A stretch of DNA of 64,000 nt from JAJPHW01 sp963799065 (GTDB taxonomy: Bacteria; Acidobacteriota; Terriglobia; Terriglobales; Acidobacteriaceae). The stretch covers positions 1,860,001-1,924,000 of the forward strand of contig CAWCVJ010000001.1 in assembly GCA_963799065.1 (NCBI GenBank). Reading direction: 5' to 3'. Of the stretch, positions 1 through 9,384 are shown one piece after another. Each line of letters opens with the position of its first letter. Within the stretch, counting starts at the first letter, position 1. The notes beneath the pieces were generated by a model that had not been told where the DNA came from, searched no databases, and was given only the letters and a program-made list of their open reading frames with translations. The position numbers and the translations under genes were made by a program.

Positions 1-870
1 GGCAGTCGCTATAACCTGGGGATCGTTCTTGCTGGCGACTCCGAGCAAAACCCCTGCTTCACCCAAAGCTTGAAGGAATCTTTGATACAGGGCATGGCCG
101 TGACTGTGTTGTTGCAGATCCCAGGAGATATTCTCCGCCCCCACTTCGCCGACGATTCCAGACCACATTGTGTCGTCCAGATCGGTAATCAGACCTTTCT
201 TCGGGCTCGGCGGCTGCATCAGGTGCACCATCGAATTCGCCAGCGCGGAGGCGTGCTGCAGTTGATAGGGAAATCCAGAAACCAATTCCGCCTTGGCGTC
301 CAGCCGCTGCGCCGGGTTCGAGACTTGGTCAAGCGCCTGCGAGCTGACCACTCTCACGCTTGGAACTCGGGACGCACTGAGTGCCATAGAGCCGATGATA
401 CCGCGCAGTTCCAACTCGAACTCGTTGGCCTGCGAGTTCTTCTGGAAGGAGACCGGCAAGAGCGGGAGGGTGGGAAAAGAAATTACCAGCGGCATCATCG
501 TTGCAGCGGCCGCGAGGGCTTGTCCAATGGAGTGCGCGTTTCGCTTCGCCTGACTCAATATATCGGGCAACCTGTGCGGCGCCCAGCTGCCCAGCCCGCG
601 CAGTCCGAGACGTGCGTCGAGGTCACTCCATTCCACGACGACCGCGGCAGCCTCCGCGCCTGAGTCCGGAAGTTTTTGGAGATTACCTAAAAAGTCGCCA
701 TATAGCCCAGACTGGATGTGCGCCCGAACCGAGAGTTGCACTCGCAGCTCCGCAGCCAGAAAGGTCTGCAAGTGTAAGGGGGTGAACCCGCACACCAACC
801 CCAGCCGCAGTGGATGCTCGTTGGCATTCGGTTCTTCGCGAAGAATGTTGAGCGCTTCAATCAGCTTCAT
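1..870 (-). CDS. FkbH-like HAD-family protein (C-terminal part outside window)
   Basis: The reading frame starts at an ATG at 870 and stays open for 290 codons to base 1, so the gene is cut by the window edge. Residues 1-230 are an N-terminal region as in FkbH-like proteins; near residue 235 comes the HAD motif ITDLDDTMWSGIVGE (DxDxT nucleophile motif), followed by GVLLGVASKNDP. Known FkbH enzymes dephosphorylate 1,3-bisphosphoglycerate and load the glyceryl group on an acyl carrier protein; other family members sit in polysaccharide loci with unclear roles. It lies 12 bp after the GNAT gene, as the last visible gene of the polysaccharide array. A carrier protein gene would be expected beyond the window but cannot be seen. 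Family assignment is firm, substrate is not. Confidence 0.9.
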   Translation of the reverse strand, partial: MKLIEALNILREEPNANEHPLRLGLVCGFTPLHLQTFLAAELRVQLSVRAHIQSGLYGDFLGNLQKLPDSGAEAAAVVVEWSDLDARLGLRGLGSWAPHRLPDILSQAKRNAHSIGQALAAAATMMPLVISFPTLPLLPVSFQKNSQANEFELELRGIIGSMALSASRVPSVRVVSSQALDQVSNPAQRLDAKAELVSGFPYQLQHASALANSMVHLMQPPSPKKGLITDLDDTMWSGIVGEVGAENISWDLQQHSHGHALYQRFLQALGEAGVLLGVASKNDPQVIATA

Positions 871-882
871 GACGTCGGTAAA

Positions 883-2106
883 CTACGGCCACAGCGTTGC
901 ATCGCCATCGTACGGACACGCATACCACGCATTGGCGTGATTGAGCTCTTCGTGCAACGCGCGATCTCGAGCTTTGAACAAAAACGGATTCGCCGGATAT
1001 TGTCTGGAATAGGGGCTGAACGTTTGCGCCACCTGCCGAATTTCCGATGGAAAGCCCATTAACTCCAGAACGTTTGTGCCAGCGTTTTTTGCGCTGGTTA
1101 ATGCCGCTGCCAATAACGCCTGGACAGTACTTGGATTGTTGCCCTCCACCAACATATCTGCGATGACGGAACGAGCCAGGGTTCCGGACGGAGTCGGCGC
1201 GTCATGACGAACGATACAGTACCCCAACAGTCTGTCGTCCCGATAACAACTCAACCGCGACGCTTTCCGTCCGCTCAACGGCGAAACAAAATGCCAGCGC
1301 ATGGTCTCATCGTCGCGATATCCGAATACGCGGCCTGATTTTTCAGTCTGCTCGTGGCAGAATGCATCGAATTCAGGGTCGGCCTGCTCGATGGGGGATT
1401 CGAAGACGCGGAAGGCTGAGGCGTCACTCGTCGGTTTGCGGCCCCGAATCCAGCTCTCAGCGGCGACGGCCATCGCGCCGCAACCGCTTAGCCAGCGACT
1501 CAAGCCCGCGTCCAAGCCCAATTTTTCAAGTACGGCGGAGGCAAATCCTCGCGCGTCCACCACCCAGAAAAGCACGGTTCCATAGTCAGGCTGGGGCAGC
1601 GTCGTCATCTTGAGCGCTTGCATGATTTTGGCGGCCGTCGGTGTCGCCGTAGTATCCAGAAACAGGTCAACATCTTTCTGCCTGAGAAACGCGGTCACCA
1701 GCAAATGGCTGAAACCGCGATACTCCGACGCCACTGCAAAACGGCACGTAGCCGCGGCTATGATGCCTCTTCCAGCATAACGATACCGCATGGGAATTGA
1801 ACCCAGGAAACCTACGATTCGTCCCTCCGCTTGAAGCAGCCAGCCGATGCGACTCGGCGCCCCCGCGTGAATTACAGCCGGATTTTCCGACCATAGTCGC
1901 ACCCAGTTCGCTGCGGAGTCGCTTCCCTGCCCCAGGCCGCGATTCAATTCATAGACGCAATCGAAGTCAGAGAGCTGAGCTTCACGAATCGTGACTTTTT
2001 TCGACGGTTCGATGAGACCATTGCTTAAAGTTGCCAGCGGCTTTTCCCGGCGCGATCGTATCTGCGCCAGCACGGCATCCGTTAATTTGTTTTCCAGAAG
2101 CGGCAT
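883..2106 (-). CDS. GNAT-like acyltransferase of polysaccharide locus
   Basis: A 407-residue protein with a GNAT-like first half: KVTIREAQLSDFDCVYELNR begins the fold and a GFLGSIPMRYRYAGR strand region follows near residue 100. The second half (about 235-390) looks like a second acyltransferase-type lobe, so it may be a tandem GNAT or FemAB-like protein. Such proteins are common in exopolysaccharide loci, where they may N- or O-acylate sugars, but no substrate can be named. It starts at an ATG 3 bp after the stop of the glycosyltransferase gene at 2110-3321 and ends 12 bp before the FkbH-like gene, so it is almost surely co-transcribed with both. No signal peptide or membrane segment is visible, so it should act in the cytoplasm. 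Confidence 0.8.
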   Translation of the reverse strand: MPLLENKLTDAVLAQIRSRREKPLATLSNGLIEPSKKVTIREAQLSDFDCVYELNRGLGQGSDSAANWVRLWSENPAVIHAGAPSRIGWLLQAEGRIVGFLGSIPMRYRYAGRGIIAAATCRFAVASEYRGFSHLLVTAFLRQKDVDLFLDTTATPTAAKIMQALKMTTLPQPDYGTVLFWVVDARGFASAVLEKLGLDAGLSRWLSGCGAMAVAAESWIRGRKPTSDASAFRVFESPIEQADPEFDAFCHEQTEKSGRVFGYRDDETMRWHFVSPLSGRKASRLSCYRDDRLLGYCIVRHDAPTPSGTLARSVIADMLVEGNNPSTVQALLAAALTSAKNAGTNVLELMGFPSEIRQVAQTFSPYSRQYPANPFLFKARDRALHEELNHANAWYACPYDGDATLWP

Positions 2107-2109
2107 GAG

Positions 2110-3321
2110 TTACGCGTGAACCGGTTCCGGACGATGGCTTAGAGCATTGCCGTAGCAGTCTTTGAGCCTGCGTCCAGCTGCGGTCCAGGTCATCTCGGGC
2201 GCCGATGCGATGCATCCTGCGCGCAACCGTGCCAGCAACGCGCGATCATCGTGCAGCATCGTGATCTGCTCGGTGAGAGTAGCGACGTCCCCGATCCGAT
2301 GGATCAGCGCGTTTTCCATGTGGCGGCACATGTCGGTGCAGGCTGCGGAGACCAGCGGTACCGATCCACTGCCGATCGCCTCGACGCATACCAGTCCAAA
2401 ACCCTCTTCAATACTGGGCAGGACAAATAAATCGCTTTGCCGCATAAGTTCCGGAACATCATTGCGATAGCCCAGCACTTGCACACTGGGATGGCGCAGC
2501 ATCGCTTCCAGTTTTTCGGCGTAAGCGGGCAGAATGCCACCGGCGATTCGGAACGTTCCCTGCTCGTGCGCCGACGATCGCAGCCACGCTTCAAGCGCAA
2601 AATGAAGTCCTTTTCGAACCGCGGCGTCACCGGCGAACAGCATCGTTAAGCCGCGCTTTGAATCCGCGACACGCGCCGGATCGGGATAACAAGCCTTTTC
2701 GTCAAATCCGTATTGATGTTTGAGCAGTTTCTCACGGGAAAAACCTTGATCGAGAAAGGTTTGAATCGTAAACTCCGACGGGCACAAGAGGAAATCTGTG
2801 AGCCGATACTCTTCCTCTTCCTTCTTGAGTACATCCGCCTTGAATGCGTACTCATTACCCGGCGGCAGCGCGATTCCCATCCGCTCCGATTCTCGTTGCA
2901 CCGACTCATAGGCGTAACGAGTGTGCGCGTTTGGGCGCTCCAACACGGTGGGGATCCCCAGCTTATGAGCGGCTTTCAGCGTCTCCAGCGCAGCATCGGG
3001 CCACGCGTGAATCACATCAATCTTGCCCACCAAATTCGGCAGTCTTCGCGCCACGATGTGATCGTGCAAGGCCAGAGCCCGCATGGCGCCAATTGCCCGA
3101 TAAGGAATTCTAAGGCCGCCCCGCGACAGTGTGGGTTGTACCGTGACACTGCGCGGCACCGGACGATGCAACACTCCCGGCATCGCCAGCACTTCGACTC
3201 CCGCTGCGGCCAACCCGTTCACTTGCTGCCAGGCGGTATAGCAGATGCGATCCGCGCCCAGCTTATGGGGAAAGCTGTAGAGCACGCGTACCGGCCTACC
3301 CGATTTGGACGGAGCTGTCAT
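2110..3321 (-). CDS. Glycosyltransferase family 4 (GT-B fold)
   Basis: A 403-residue GT-B glycosyltransferase that probably adds one sugar of the polysaccharide repeat from a nucleotide-sugar donor. The N-terminal acceptor domain starts at VRVLYSFPHKLGADR. The C-terminal donor domain has FAGDAAVRKGLH near 229, GYRNDVPELM near 284 and LPSIEEGFGLVCVEAIGSG near 301, with the E-x7-E pair (E306 and E314) that retaining GT4 enzymes use for donor binding. It has no membrane segment. It lies between the asparagine-synthase-like gene (9 bp) and the GNAT gene (3 bp). Linkage and sugar cannot be read from sequence. Confidence 0.92.
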   Translation of the reverse strand: MTAPSKSGRPVRVLYSFPHKLGADRICYTAWQQVNGLAAAGVEVLAMPGVLHRPVPRSVTVQPTLSRGGLRIPYRAIGAMRALALHDHIVARRLPNLVGKIDVIHAWPDAALETLKAAHKLGIPTVLERPNAHTRYAYESVQRESERMGIALPPGNEYAFKADVLKKEEEEYRLTDFLLCPSEFTIQTFLDQGFSREKLLKHQYGFDEKACYPDPARVADSKRGLTMLFAGDAAVRKGLHFALEAWLRSSAHEQGTFRIAGGILPAYAEKLEAMLRHPSVQVLGYRNDVPELMRQSDLFVLPSIEEGFGLVCVEAIGSGSVPLVSAACTDMCRHMENALIHRIGDVATLTEQITMLHDDRALLARLRAGCIASAPEMTWTAAGRRLKDCYGNALSHRPEPVHA

Positions 3322-3330
3322 GACGAACGA

Positions 3331-5259
3331 TTACGAAACGGTAAGCGCCGGAGCCGGCGATTCGGGCGCCGCAGTCGGACTCTGCCGGGCAAACGCCTGA
3401 TGCCAGAGTTCGAGAGCCACGAGAGAGAGCACTTCTTTGGGATAGCTGTGAAACTTCTGGTCGTCCGCCACAATCTTTTCAATGCAAGACCGCTGAAAAT
3501 ATCCGCGTGACATCGCTTCGCTTCCGAATAAGACATCGCGAACCCAATCTTTCAATTCGTTGCGCATCCAAGATTCGTAGGGGACCGGGAAACCAACCTT
3601 CTTCCGCTCCAAAATTTCTTTGGGCACGCGATGGCGCAGCGCTCGCTTGGCCAGGTATTTCGTGGTGAAACGGTGCACCTTGAAATTCTCTGGCATGGAC
3701 GCGGCGAACTCCAGAAACTTGTGGTCGAGCATCGGAACTCGCAGTTCCACCGAATTCGCCATGGTCATCTTGTCGGCTTTGAGCAGAAGGTCGTCGGGCA
3801 ACGAACTCTTGGTGTCCGCATAGAGCATTTGATTCACGCGGCCGCAGTTCGAACAACTTTGCAGGTAGTCTTGTAGCACCTTCGTCGAAAACCTAGGGTT
3901 CACCGACGCCGCGAATCCGTCCGCGTACAACTCACGCTTGTGCTCATTGAAGAACCTTCCCGGATTCGAGGTGCGGCTGAAGTAGTAGGCTTCCAGCGGA
4001 ACATTCATAAGTGGCCCGTACTTCGCCAGCTTGTGCGAATGCAAATTGCGATTGAGTGCCGCCGCACCCGATGCCAGCATGCCATTGATAGGCTTTAGCG
4101 CCGACTTGATTCGTTCCAGCCACAGCAAATTTCTGTAGATGGGATAGCCCGCGAAAGCTTCGTCCCCGCCCTCGCCTGAAATCAACACCTTCACATAGTC
4201 CTTCGCCAGACGCGTGACATAGTAAAGCGCGATGGCCTGCGGTTCGCACACCGGCTCCTCCATGTGCCAGGCAAATTGCGGAGCGAAGTCGGCAAACTGT
4301 TGGGCGCTAATGGTCATTTCGTGATGTTCGGAGCCATAGCGCTTGGCCGCAAGGCGCGCATAGGGCCGCTCGTCGGCAAGTCCGGGCGCGGAAAATCCCA
4401 AGGTGTAACTACTCAGCGGACGGTCGGTTTTACCAACTGCCATACCAAGCATCGCGGTCGAATCGACGCCCCCGCTCAGCAAGAATCCCACAGGCACATC
4501 GCTGATCATGTGCAGGCGCACCGATTCTTCCAGGATCGCCAACAGCTCTTCTTCCGCCTGCGTCACGGTCGTGCGTTGTTCCGAGAATTCCAGGTCCCAA
4601 TACTGGCGGATTTCAACTTGCCCATTCTTCACCGTCATACTGTGCCCCGGCGCCAGTTTGAGGACATTGCGCAGCAGAGTTTCTTCGCCGGGTACAAAAT
4701 AAAAAGTGAGGAAGCGGTCGATCATTTCGGGCACGACTTCGGTTTTGACCGCGGGATCGGCAAGAATCGCTTTGATCTCCGATCCGAAGATCAGCGTACG
4801 GTCGTCCCGATAGTAGTAAATGGGTTTGATGCCGACGCGGTCCCGCGCGAGAAAAAGAGTTTCTGACCGCTTGTCCCAGATGGCAAAGCCGAACATGCCG
4901 CGCAGTTGATCAACGCAGGCGGTACCGTACTCCTCGTACAGGTGAACGATGGTTTCGGTATCGCTCTCTGTCTTGAAAATGTGTCCGCGAGCCAACAAGT
5001 CGCGACGCAGTTCCTGATAATTGTAAATTTCGCCGTTAAACACAATCCACACCGAGCCGTCTTCATTCGATAGTGGTTGGTGACCATTGGCCAGATCGAT
5101 GATGGAAAGCCGCCGGAAACCAAGCCCCACGTGACCGTCTACGAAGTAGCCTTCGTCATCGGGTCCGCGATGTTGGATGGCGTCCGCCATTGCCTTCAAC
5201 AGGGTCGGCGACACTTTCTTATCGCGATCGAAATTCAGTTTGCCGACAATTCCGCACAC
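3331..5259 (-). CDS. asnB: Asparagine synthase-like glutamine amidotransferase
   Basis: A 642-residue two-domain enzyme. The start is a GTG directly before TGC, leaving Cys2 (MCGIVG) as the glutaminase nucleophile; GIVGKLNF, RGPDDEG and FNGEIYN mark the class II amidotransferase domain (1-210). The synthetase domain has the ATP loop LLSGGVDSTAMLG with SGGVDS at 262-267. The length matches AsnB. In a polysaccharide locus such proteins, like WbpS of Pseudomonas, are thought to convert a uronic acid carboxylate to an amide; that fits the Wbp-like sugar genes elsewhere in this array, but housekeeping asparagine synthesis cannot be excluded. It starts 18 bp after the GT2 gene at 5278. AGGAAGAGAG upstream is a plausible ribosome site. 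Confidence 0.92.
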   Translation of the reverse strand: MCGIVGKLNFDRDKKVSPTLLKAMADAIQHRGPDDEGYFVDGHVGLGFRRLSIIDLANGHQPLSNEDGSVWIVFNGEIYNYQELRRDLLARGHIFKTESDTETIVHLYEEYGTACVDQLRGMFGFAIWDKRSETLFLARDRVGIKPIYYYRDDRTLIFGSEIKAILADPAVKTEVVPEMIDRFLTFYFVPGEETLLRNVLKLAPGHSMTVKNGQVEIRQYWDLEFSEQRTTVTQAEEELLAILEESVRLHMISDVPVGFLLSGGVDSTAMLGMAVGKTDRPLSSYTLGFSAPGLADERPYARLAAKRYGSEHHEMTISAQQFADFAPQFAWHMEEPVCEPQAIALYYVTRLAKDYVKVLISGEGGDEAFAGYPIYRNLLWLERIKSALKPINGMLASGAAALNRNLHSHKLAKYGPLMNVPLEAYYFSRTSNPGRFFNEHKRELYADGFAASVNPRFSTKVLQDYLQSCSNCGRVNQMLYADTKSSLPDDLLLKADKMTMANSVELRVPMLDHKFLEFAASMPENFKVHRFTTKYLAKRALRHRVPKEILERKKVGFPVPYESWMRNELKDWVRDVLFGSEAMSRGYFQRSCIEKIVADDQKFHSYPKEVLSLVALELWHQAFARQSPTAAPESPAPALTVS

Positions 5260-5277
5260 AGTATGATTTCTCTCTTC

Positions 5278-6225
5278 CTAGCGGCTCGCGCCGACATGTT
5301 CAAGACCCACAGACCACTTCAACACCGTACTCCACTTCGAGGAAGCTGAGCGCACAATCTCGCGGTCGCTAAAAGGGAAGGCCAGAGCCAGCAAGACCAG
5401 CCGCAGTGCGGCGGATGCGCCCATGGCCGCCTGATAGAGTGCACTGTAAAGCCAGCCGTGACTCATGCGGTAGAACCGCACCATGGCGCGGTATTTCATG
5501 ATCGTGGACCACTGGCTCACTTTCTGCCGAGAGCTGCTGCGGCCACCGTGATGTACGATCTCCGCCGCACCCACGTAGTAGCTTGCAAGTCCCCCCCGAT
5601 TGACCTTGTAGTTCAAGTCGATGTCTTCGCCGTACATAAAATAGTCTTCCGTCAGCATTCCCGCGCGCTCGAAGACCTGGCGACGCAACATCATGCAGGC
5701 GCCCGGAATGACGTCCACCCGAATGGGTTCGCTCTGATCCGAGTACAGCGGGCTGATGTCCCACAGAAAGCATCCCGGCCAACGCACTCGTAGGGCTTCA
5801 ATATTCGCCAACTGATTCAGAATCGTGGGGAACTTTTGCACTGCCGCAGTCTGCACCGAGAGATCGGCATTGAGTAGTTTGCCGCCAACGATGCCGGCGT
5901 CCGGCAAACTGCGCGCCGCTTCCAAGAGAAGGTTGATCGCGGGATTATGCAATCGTGTATCCGGATTGAGCAACAAGACATATTCTCCGGAGGATGCTTT
6001 AAATCCCAAATTGTTGGCGCCGGCGAAACCTAAATTGCGATCGCTCTTGATAATTCGCACTTCAGGAAACTGCTGGTTGAGAGTCTCCACGCCGCCTTCC
6101 GGCGATGCATTATCCACGACGATCACTTCGAACTGAATTCCGTGCGTAAATTGGTAAATGCTGGCAATGCACTCGCGGAGGTAGTCCAGCGAATTCCAGT
6201 TCACGCAGATAATCGATACATCCAT
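5278..6225 (-). CDS. Glycosyltransferase family 2 (rhamnosyltransferase-like)
   Basis: A 315-residue GT-A fold enzyme beginning MDVSIICVNWNSLDYLRECI, with VIVVDNASPEGG near 35 and LLLNPDTRLHNP near 90, where NPD takes the place of the metal-binding DxD. FMYGEDIDLNYKVNRGG near 195 is the acceptor-side ED motif typical of rhamnosyltransferase-like GT2 proteins. A hydrophobic stretch near 265-285 may bind the membrane. It should transfer a sugar to the lipid-linked repeat on the cytoplasmic face. It lies 17 bp after the next GT2 gene and 18 bp before asnB, in the same operon. The donor sugar is unknown. Confidence 0.9.
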   Translation of the reverse strand: MDVSIICVNWNSLDYLRECIASIYQFTHGIQFEVIVVDNASPEGGVETLNQQFPEVRIIKSDRNLGFAGANNLGFKASSGEYVLLLNPDTRLHNPAINLLLEAARSLPDAGIVGGKLLNADLSVQTAAVQKFPTILNQLANIEALRVRWPGCFLWDISPLYSDQSEPIRVDVIPGACMMLRRQVFERAGMLTEDYFMYGEDIDLNYKVNRGGLASYYVGAAEIVHHGGRSSSRQKVSQWSTIMKYRAMVRFYRMSHGWLYSALYQAAMGASAALRLVLLALAFPFSDREIVRSASSKWSTVLKWSVGLEHVGASR

Positions 6226-6242
6226 AAAGTCAGGAACCGGCT

Positions 6243-7109
6243 TTACTTCCAGATGGTTTCGCCGCCGAAGAGTTTGGCCATTTGCTGCTGCCTGAGATAA
6301 CGAATCAACTGAGGGTCGTTCACCTGCGGAATGCGTTCCAGATACGCGGAAATGTAACCGTATACCAAGGCGAACGATCCTAGGAAATAAGGCTTTCGAG
6401 CCAGCCGCACCAGCGATTTAGCCGCCAGAAACAGAGGATGATACCCCGAAACATAGTCGATCTTTCCGTCTTTCACCAAGCCGCCCCACCGTCCCCAGGA
6501 CGCGCCTGTGAAACGATGATGGGTCATATGAATGTCGAAAAAGCTCATGCTGGTCCAGCCCAGCATATTGGCTTTGACTTCGTCAACGGTGTCTGAACCA
6601 GGACCAACCCACAATCCCCCGATCGCATCCCAGCAACCGCGCCGATAGATCTTGGTTCCGCCCCGCACATGAAACTTGGGGTGGTTTTCGAGGACGCGCT
6701 GTCCGCCCTCCTCATGATATAAAACGCCGCCGCCGATACCGATCTTGGGATTCTCCTCAAACTTGCGAAAAGCGCGCTCGAAGTAATTCGGCTCAAAGGA
6801 CAAATCTCCGTCCAGCTTGCTCATAAACTCCCAGTCTTCGGTTTCAAGCGCGTGGAAGCCGTCATAGAACGCTTCGATAATTCCTGCGCCCCATTTACGA
6901 TAGCCGCGATCCTTGCGATGAATTGCCTTGATCCAGGAATACGTTCGCGCTGCATCGTTCGCGATTTCACCGGTCGCGTCGTTCGAGCCATCGTTCACGA
7001 TCACCCACTCCGCGGGCTGAACGCTTTGCCGCACCATACTCTCAATGGTGAATGGCAAATAAGTCTGCTCGTCGCGAACCGGAGTGACGACCACGTAGCG
7101 AGAATTCAT
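6243..7109 (-). CDS. Glycosyltransferase family 2
   Basis: A 288-residue GT-A enzyme. The N-terminus reads YVVVTPVRDEQTYLPFTIES, followed by WVIVNDGSNDATGEI near 34 and MSKLDGDLSFEPNYFE near 93, whose DGD is the metal- and nucleotide-binding motif. The C-terminal part has no clear long membrane helix except a weakly hydrophobic stretch near 245. It probably adds one sugar of the repeat unit. It starts at ATG 7109, 19 bp after the polymerase gene, and is followed after 17 bp by the second GT2. Donor and acceptor are not predictable. Confidence 0.9.
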   Translation of the reverse strand: MNSRYVVVTPVRDEQTYLPFTIESMVRQSVQPAEWVIVNDGSNDATGEIANDAARTYSWIKAIHRKDRGYRKWGAGIIEAFYDGFHALETEDWEFMSKLDGDLSFEPNYFERAFRKFEENPKIGIGGGVLYHEEGGQRVLENHPKFHVRGGTKIYRRGCWDAIGGLWVGPGSDTVDEVKANMLGWTSMSFFDIHMTHHRFTGASWGRWGGLVKDGKIDYVSGYHPLFLAAKSLVRLARKPYFLGSFALVYGYISAYLERIPQVNDPQLIRYLRQQQMAKLFGGETIWK

Positions 7110-7128
7110 ATGGTTAAAAGGACCGAAT

Positions 7129-8553
7129 CTAATCGAACAGGTGACGGCTTACGGGCCCCATGCTAGGCTCAATTTCCTCGCGATGCCCGACCAAGACCGG
7201 CTGGTCCGAAAAAACTTCCACTTCGTTGACCGCTACCAGAGAAGCCGGCGCATTGACTCTGCCTAAGATCGGCGCGGAAAACGCCACCACCATCGCCAAC
7301 AACGCGAACCACCCCATGCGAGACTGATCGAAATAGTTCACCCCAAAGAAGGCCACCACATTGGCAAACACGGCGGATCCCAGGAACCACATAAACCATT
7401 CTTCATCCCGGTTTAACACTAGCGTTCGCGCTTCTCCCAGACGACTATAGCTACGCGAAATTACGAGAATGTAATACGCCAGGGCAGCCAGCCCGCCAGC
7501 CTCGCCCACGGATACAAACATGTTCTGCGCGTCCCACATATCCCAGCCCCAGGTGGCCGCCTCGTTCGTCCCAATCAGCCACCAACTGCTGAAGTGATTC
7601 ACAAACTGGTCGATCAACTCGGCTCGATGGTAGCTCGAGGAAGATCCAGTAAGATCGATGCGCGCAATCAGAAACCATACGGGCGCCTTCATTACCAAAT
7701 GGAGGCCTACCAGGACGGTGACCATCGCCCATCGTACCTGCTTCATCTTTTTCCGGATCGGCCACAGCAAGACCGCGCCGACCCCTGCCATGTAAGTCAG
7801 CAGCGAGGTGCTCGTTTGCGTGGTCAACGTCATGATGGTGGCCGCGACGATACCGACCACGGAGATGACTCTGGCCTTCGCATTCCTCCACATCAGAAAG
7901 AACAACGGGATGGCCGTGGCCGCAAATGTTCCTGCTGTCAGGGAGTGCTGAAATACGCCTTGGGAGCGAATCTTGTCCTCGCGAACTTCGGGCACCAGGG
8001 CAACTCCGCCTAACTGGCCGAAGATGTTCATCATTTTCTTCTGCTCGATGATCATCCCCGCCGCCAGCACCACCATCACCAGCGCATAGCACTTAATCAC
8101 GCGATAAATGTCCTCATCTGTGCGGATGAGGCTGCGGAGACCTAAATAACCGATAAGAAAATCCCAAAGAACTCCGACCTGATTCACCAGCGCCGACGAG
8201 TCATGGAATAACAGGAGCGTCGCCGTCGCCTGAATAACCACATAGCAAGTGAATGCGGTATCGATCTTTGTCCACCCTCCCGCATAGATCGACTTCTCAC
8301 CCGGTGGCCGCGAGCTTACGGCGCGGATAAACGCAAATAAAATGATCAGCCGACAGACAAAGAGATGAACCCCGCCTGCATAAATCTGCTGTCCCAGCGG
8401 AATCAGGAATGTGCTTACCACCAACGGAACCACCACATACTTCCGTGGCAAAATAAAAAACAAAAGAATCGACAGCAGCATTGCCGCCAGCACGAGCGGA
8501 TGCAGCACCGTTCCACTCACGCCACCGCCGAATTTTACGCTGTACGGTTCCAT
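7129..8553 (-). CDS. O-antigen ligase/polymerase-like membrane protein (Wzy/WaaL type)
   Basis: A 474-residue inner-membrane protein with about ten to twelve hydrophobic segments, the first at 17-50 (HPLVLAAMLLSILLFFILPR). A larger loop lies near 300-335 (LTGSSSSYHRAELIDQFVNH), the usual site of the periplasmic O-antigen-ligase loop with Arg and His residues, followed by the WWLIGTNEAATWGWDMWDAQ region. Proteins of this kind polymerise flipped repeat units (Wzy) or ligate glycan to an acceptor. With the flippase at 11043-12614 it supports a Wzx/Wzy-dependent pathway. Its ATG overlaps the FkbM methyltransferase stop by one base (TGATG), so translation is probably coupled. Confidence 0.85.
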   Translation of the reverse strand: MEPYSVKFGGGVSGTVLHPLVLAAMLLSILLFFILPRKYVVVPLVVSTFLIPLGQQIYAGGVHLFVCRLIILFAFIRAVSSRPPGEKSIYAGGWTKIDTAFTCYVVIQATATLLLFHDSSALVNQVGVLWDFLIGYLGLRSLIRTDEDIYRVIKCYALVMVVLAAGMIIEQKKMMNIFGQLGGVALVPEVREDKIRSQGVFQHSLTAGTFAATAIPLFFLMWRNAKARVISVVGIVAATIMTLTTQTSTSLLTYMAGVGAVLLWPIRKKMKQVRWAMVTVLVGLHLVMKAPVWFLIARIDLTGSSSSYHRAELIDQFVNHFSSWWLIGTNEAATWGWDMWDAQNMFVSVGEAGGLAALAYYILVISRSYSRLGEARTLVLNRDEEWFMWFLGSAVFANVVAFFGVNYFDQSRMGWFALLAMVVAFSAPILGRVNAPASLVAVNEVEVFSDQPVLVGHREEIEPSMGPVSRHLFD

Positions 8554-9344
8554 CAGGTCGAGAAGTGATCGGTGCGCTTCACGAAGATATCGCCGTAACC
8601 AACGGCGGGATCAAGCTTAGAAATCGCGGAAGCAAGCACCCCCGCGTCGCACCACTGGTCCAGCTCGAAGCGCTCCGGCTCTCCGATCACAAAGTTGAAT
8701 CGCGAGTCGGAAGCAATTGCGCCGCTGCCCAGGCACCGCAACGCGGACTCTCGATAGTTGGTGTTGAACTCGAATGACAACAATGAAGGCTGGCACGACA
8801 AGCCGGCCATCACACTCTCTTCAAATCCTTCCACGTCTATCTTGATGAACTTGGGTATGCCGTATTTCGCAATGAGCACGTCGAGGGCGATGACCGGAAC
8901 GGTAATCTGCCGCGACCACAGGGAGTCCTGGGCTTTTTGCGCCTTACGTATGGTCTGAATCCAGTCTTCCGACAACGAAGACATGTCGCTGCGCTCCGCC
9001 AACCTCAGCGTCGCCACTCCGCTCGAGGCGCCCACCGCCGTCGCAATCACCTCAATCGACGATGTCGGATAGGACCGCCGGATGTGACTCACGCAGTCGG
9101 GGTTTGGTTCCAGCGCCACCACTCGCGCGCCCAGGGATGCAAAGATACCCGCATAGTTTCCCAGATTCGCACCCACGTCGAAGACCAGATCCGCTGGACT
9201 CAATAATCGAGAGAAAAACTCCCGTGTGCGAAGGCGCTGGCGTTTTGCGTCCCTGCCCAGGGTCATCCCGTAAACTGAACGGATGGGATGGTACAGACCC
9301 AATCCCTCCAGCACATGTTCCGCTCTTAGCCTTCGACCGTCCAT
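8553..9344 (-). CDS. FkbM-family methyltransferase
   Basis: A 263-residue SAM-dependent methyltransferase. VFDVGANLGNYAGIFASLG near 60 is the SAM-binding glycine motif, VVALEPNPDCVSHI the acidic loop after strand 2, and KFIKIDVEGFEESVMAGLS near 165 the FkbM-family signature. FkbM-type enzymes O-methylate sugars or polyketides; here a sugar of the polysaccharide is the simplest target, though the peptide-polyketide product of the same array is possible. It overlaps the next gene by one base and follows the second methyltransferase after 40 bp. Confidence 0.9.
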   Translation of the reverse strand: MDGRRLRAEHVLEGLGLYHPIRSVYGMTLGRDAKRQRLRTREFFSRLLSPADLVFDVGANLGNYAGIFASLGARVVALEPNPDCVSHIRRSYPTSSIEVIATAVGASSGVATLRLAERSDMSSLSEDWIQTIRKAQKAQDSLWSRQITVPVIALDVLIAKYGIPKFIKIDVEGFEESVMAGLSCQPSLLSFEFNTNYRESALRCLGSGAIASDSRFNFVIGEPERFELDQWCDAGVLASAISKLDPAVGYGDIFVKRTDHFST

Positions 9345-9384
9345 TTACTTTTCTCCAGACCTTCCACCCCAATCTAGGCGCAGG

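Noticed and set aside
2713..3510. 265-codon plus-strand open frame
   Set aside because: Antisense to the glycosyltransferase and asnB genes, spanning their junction; no protein-like features.
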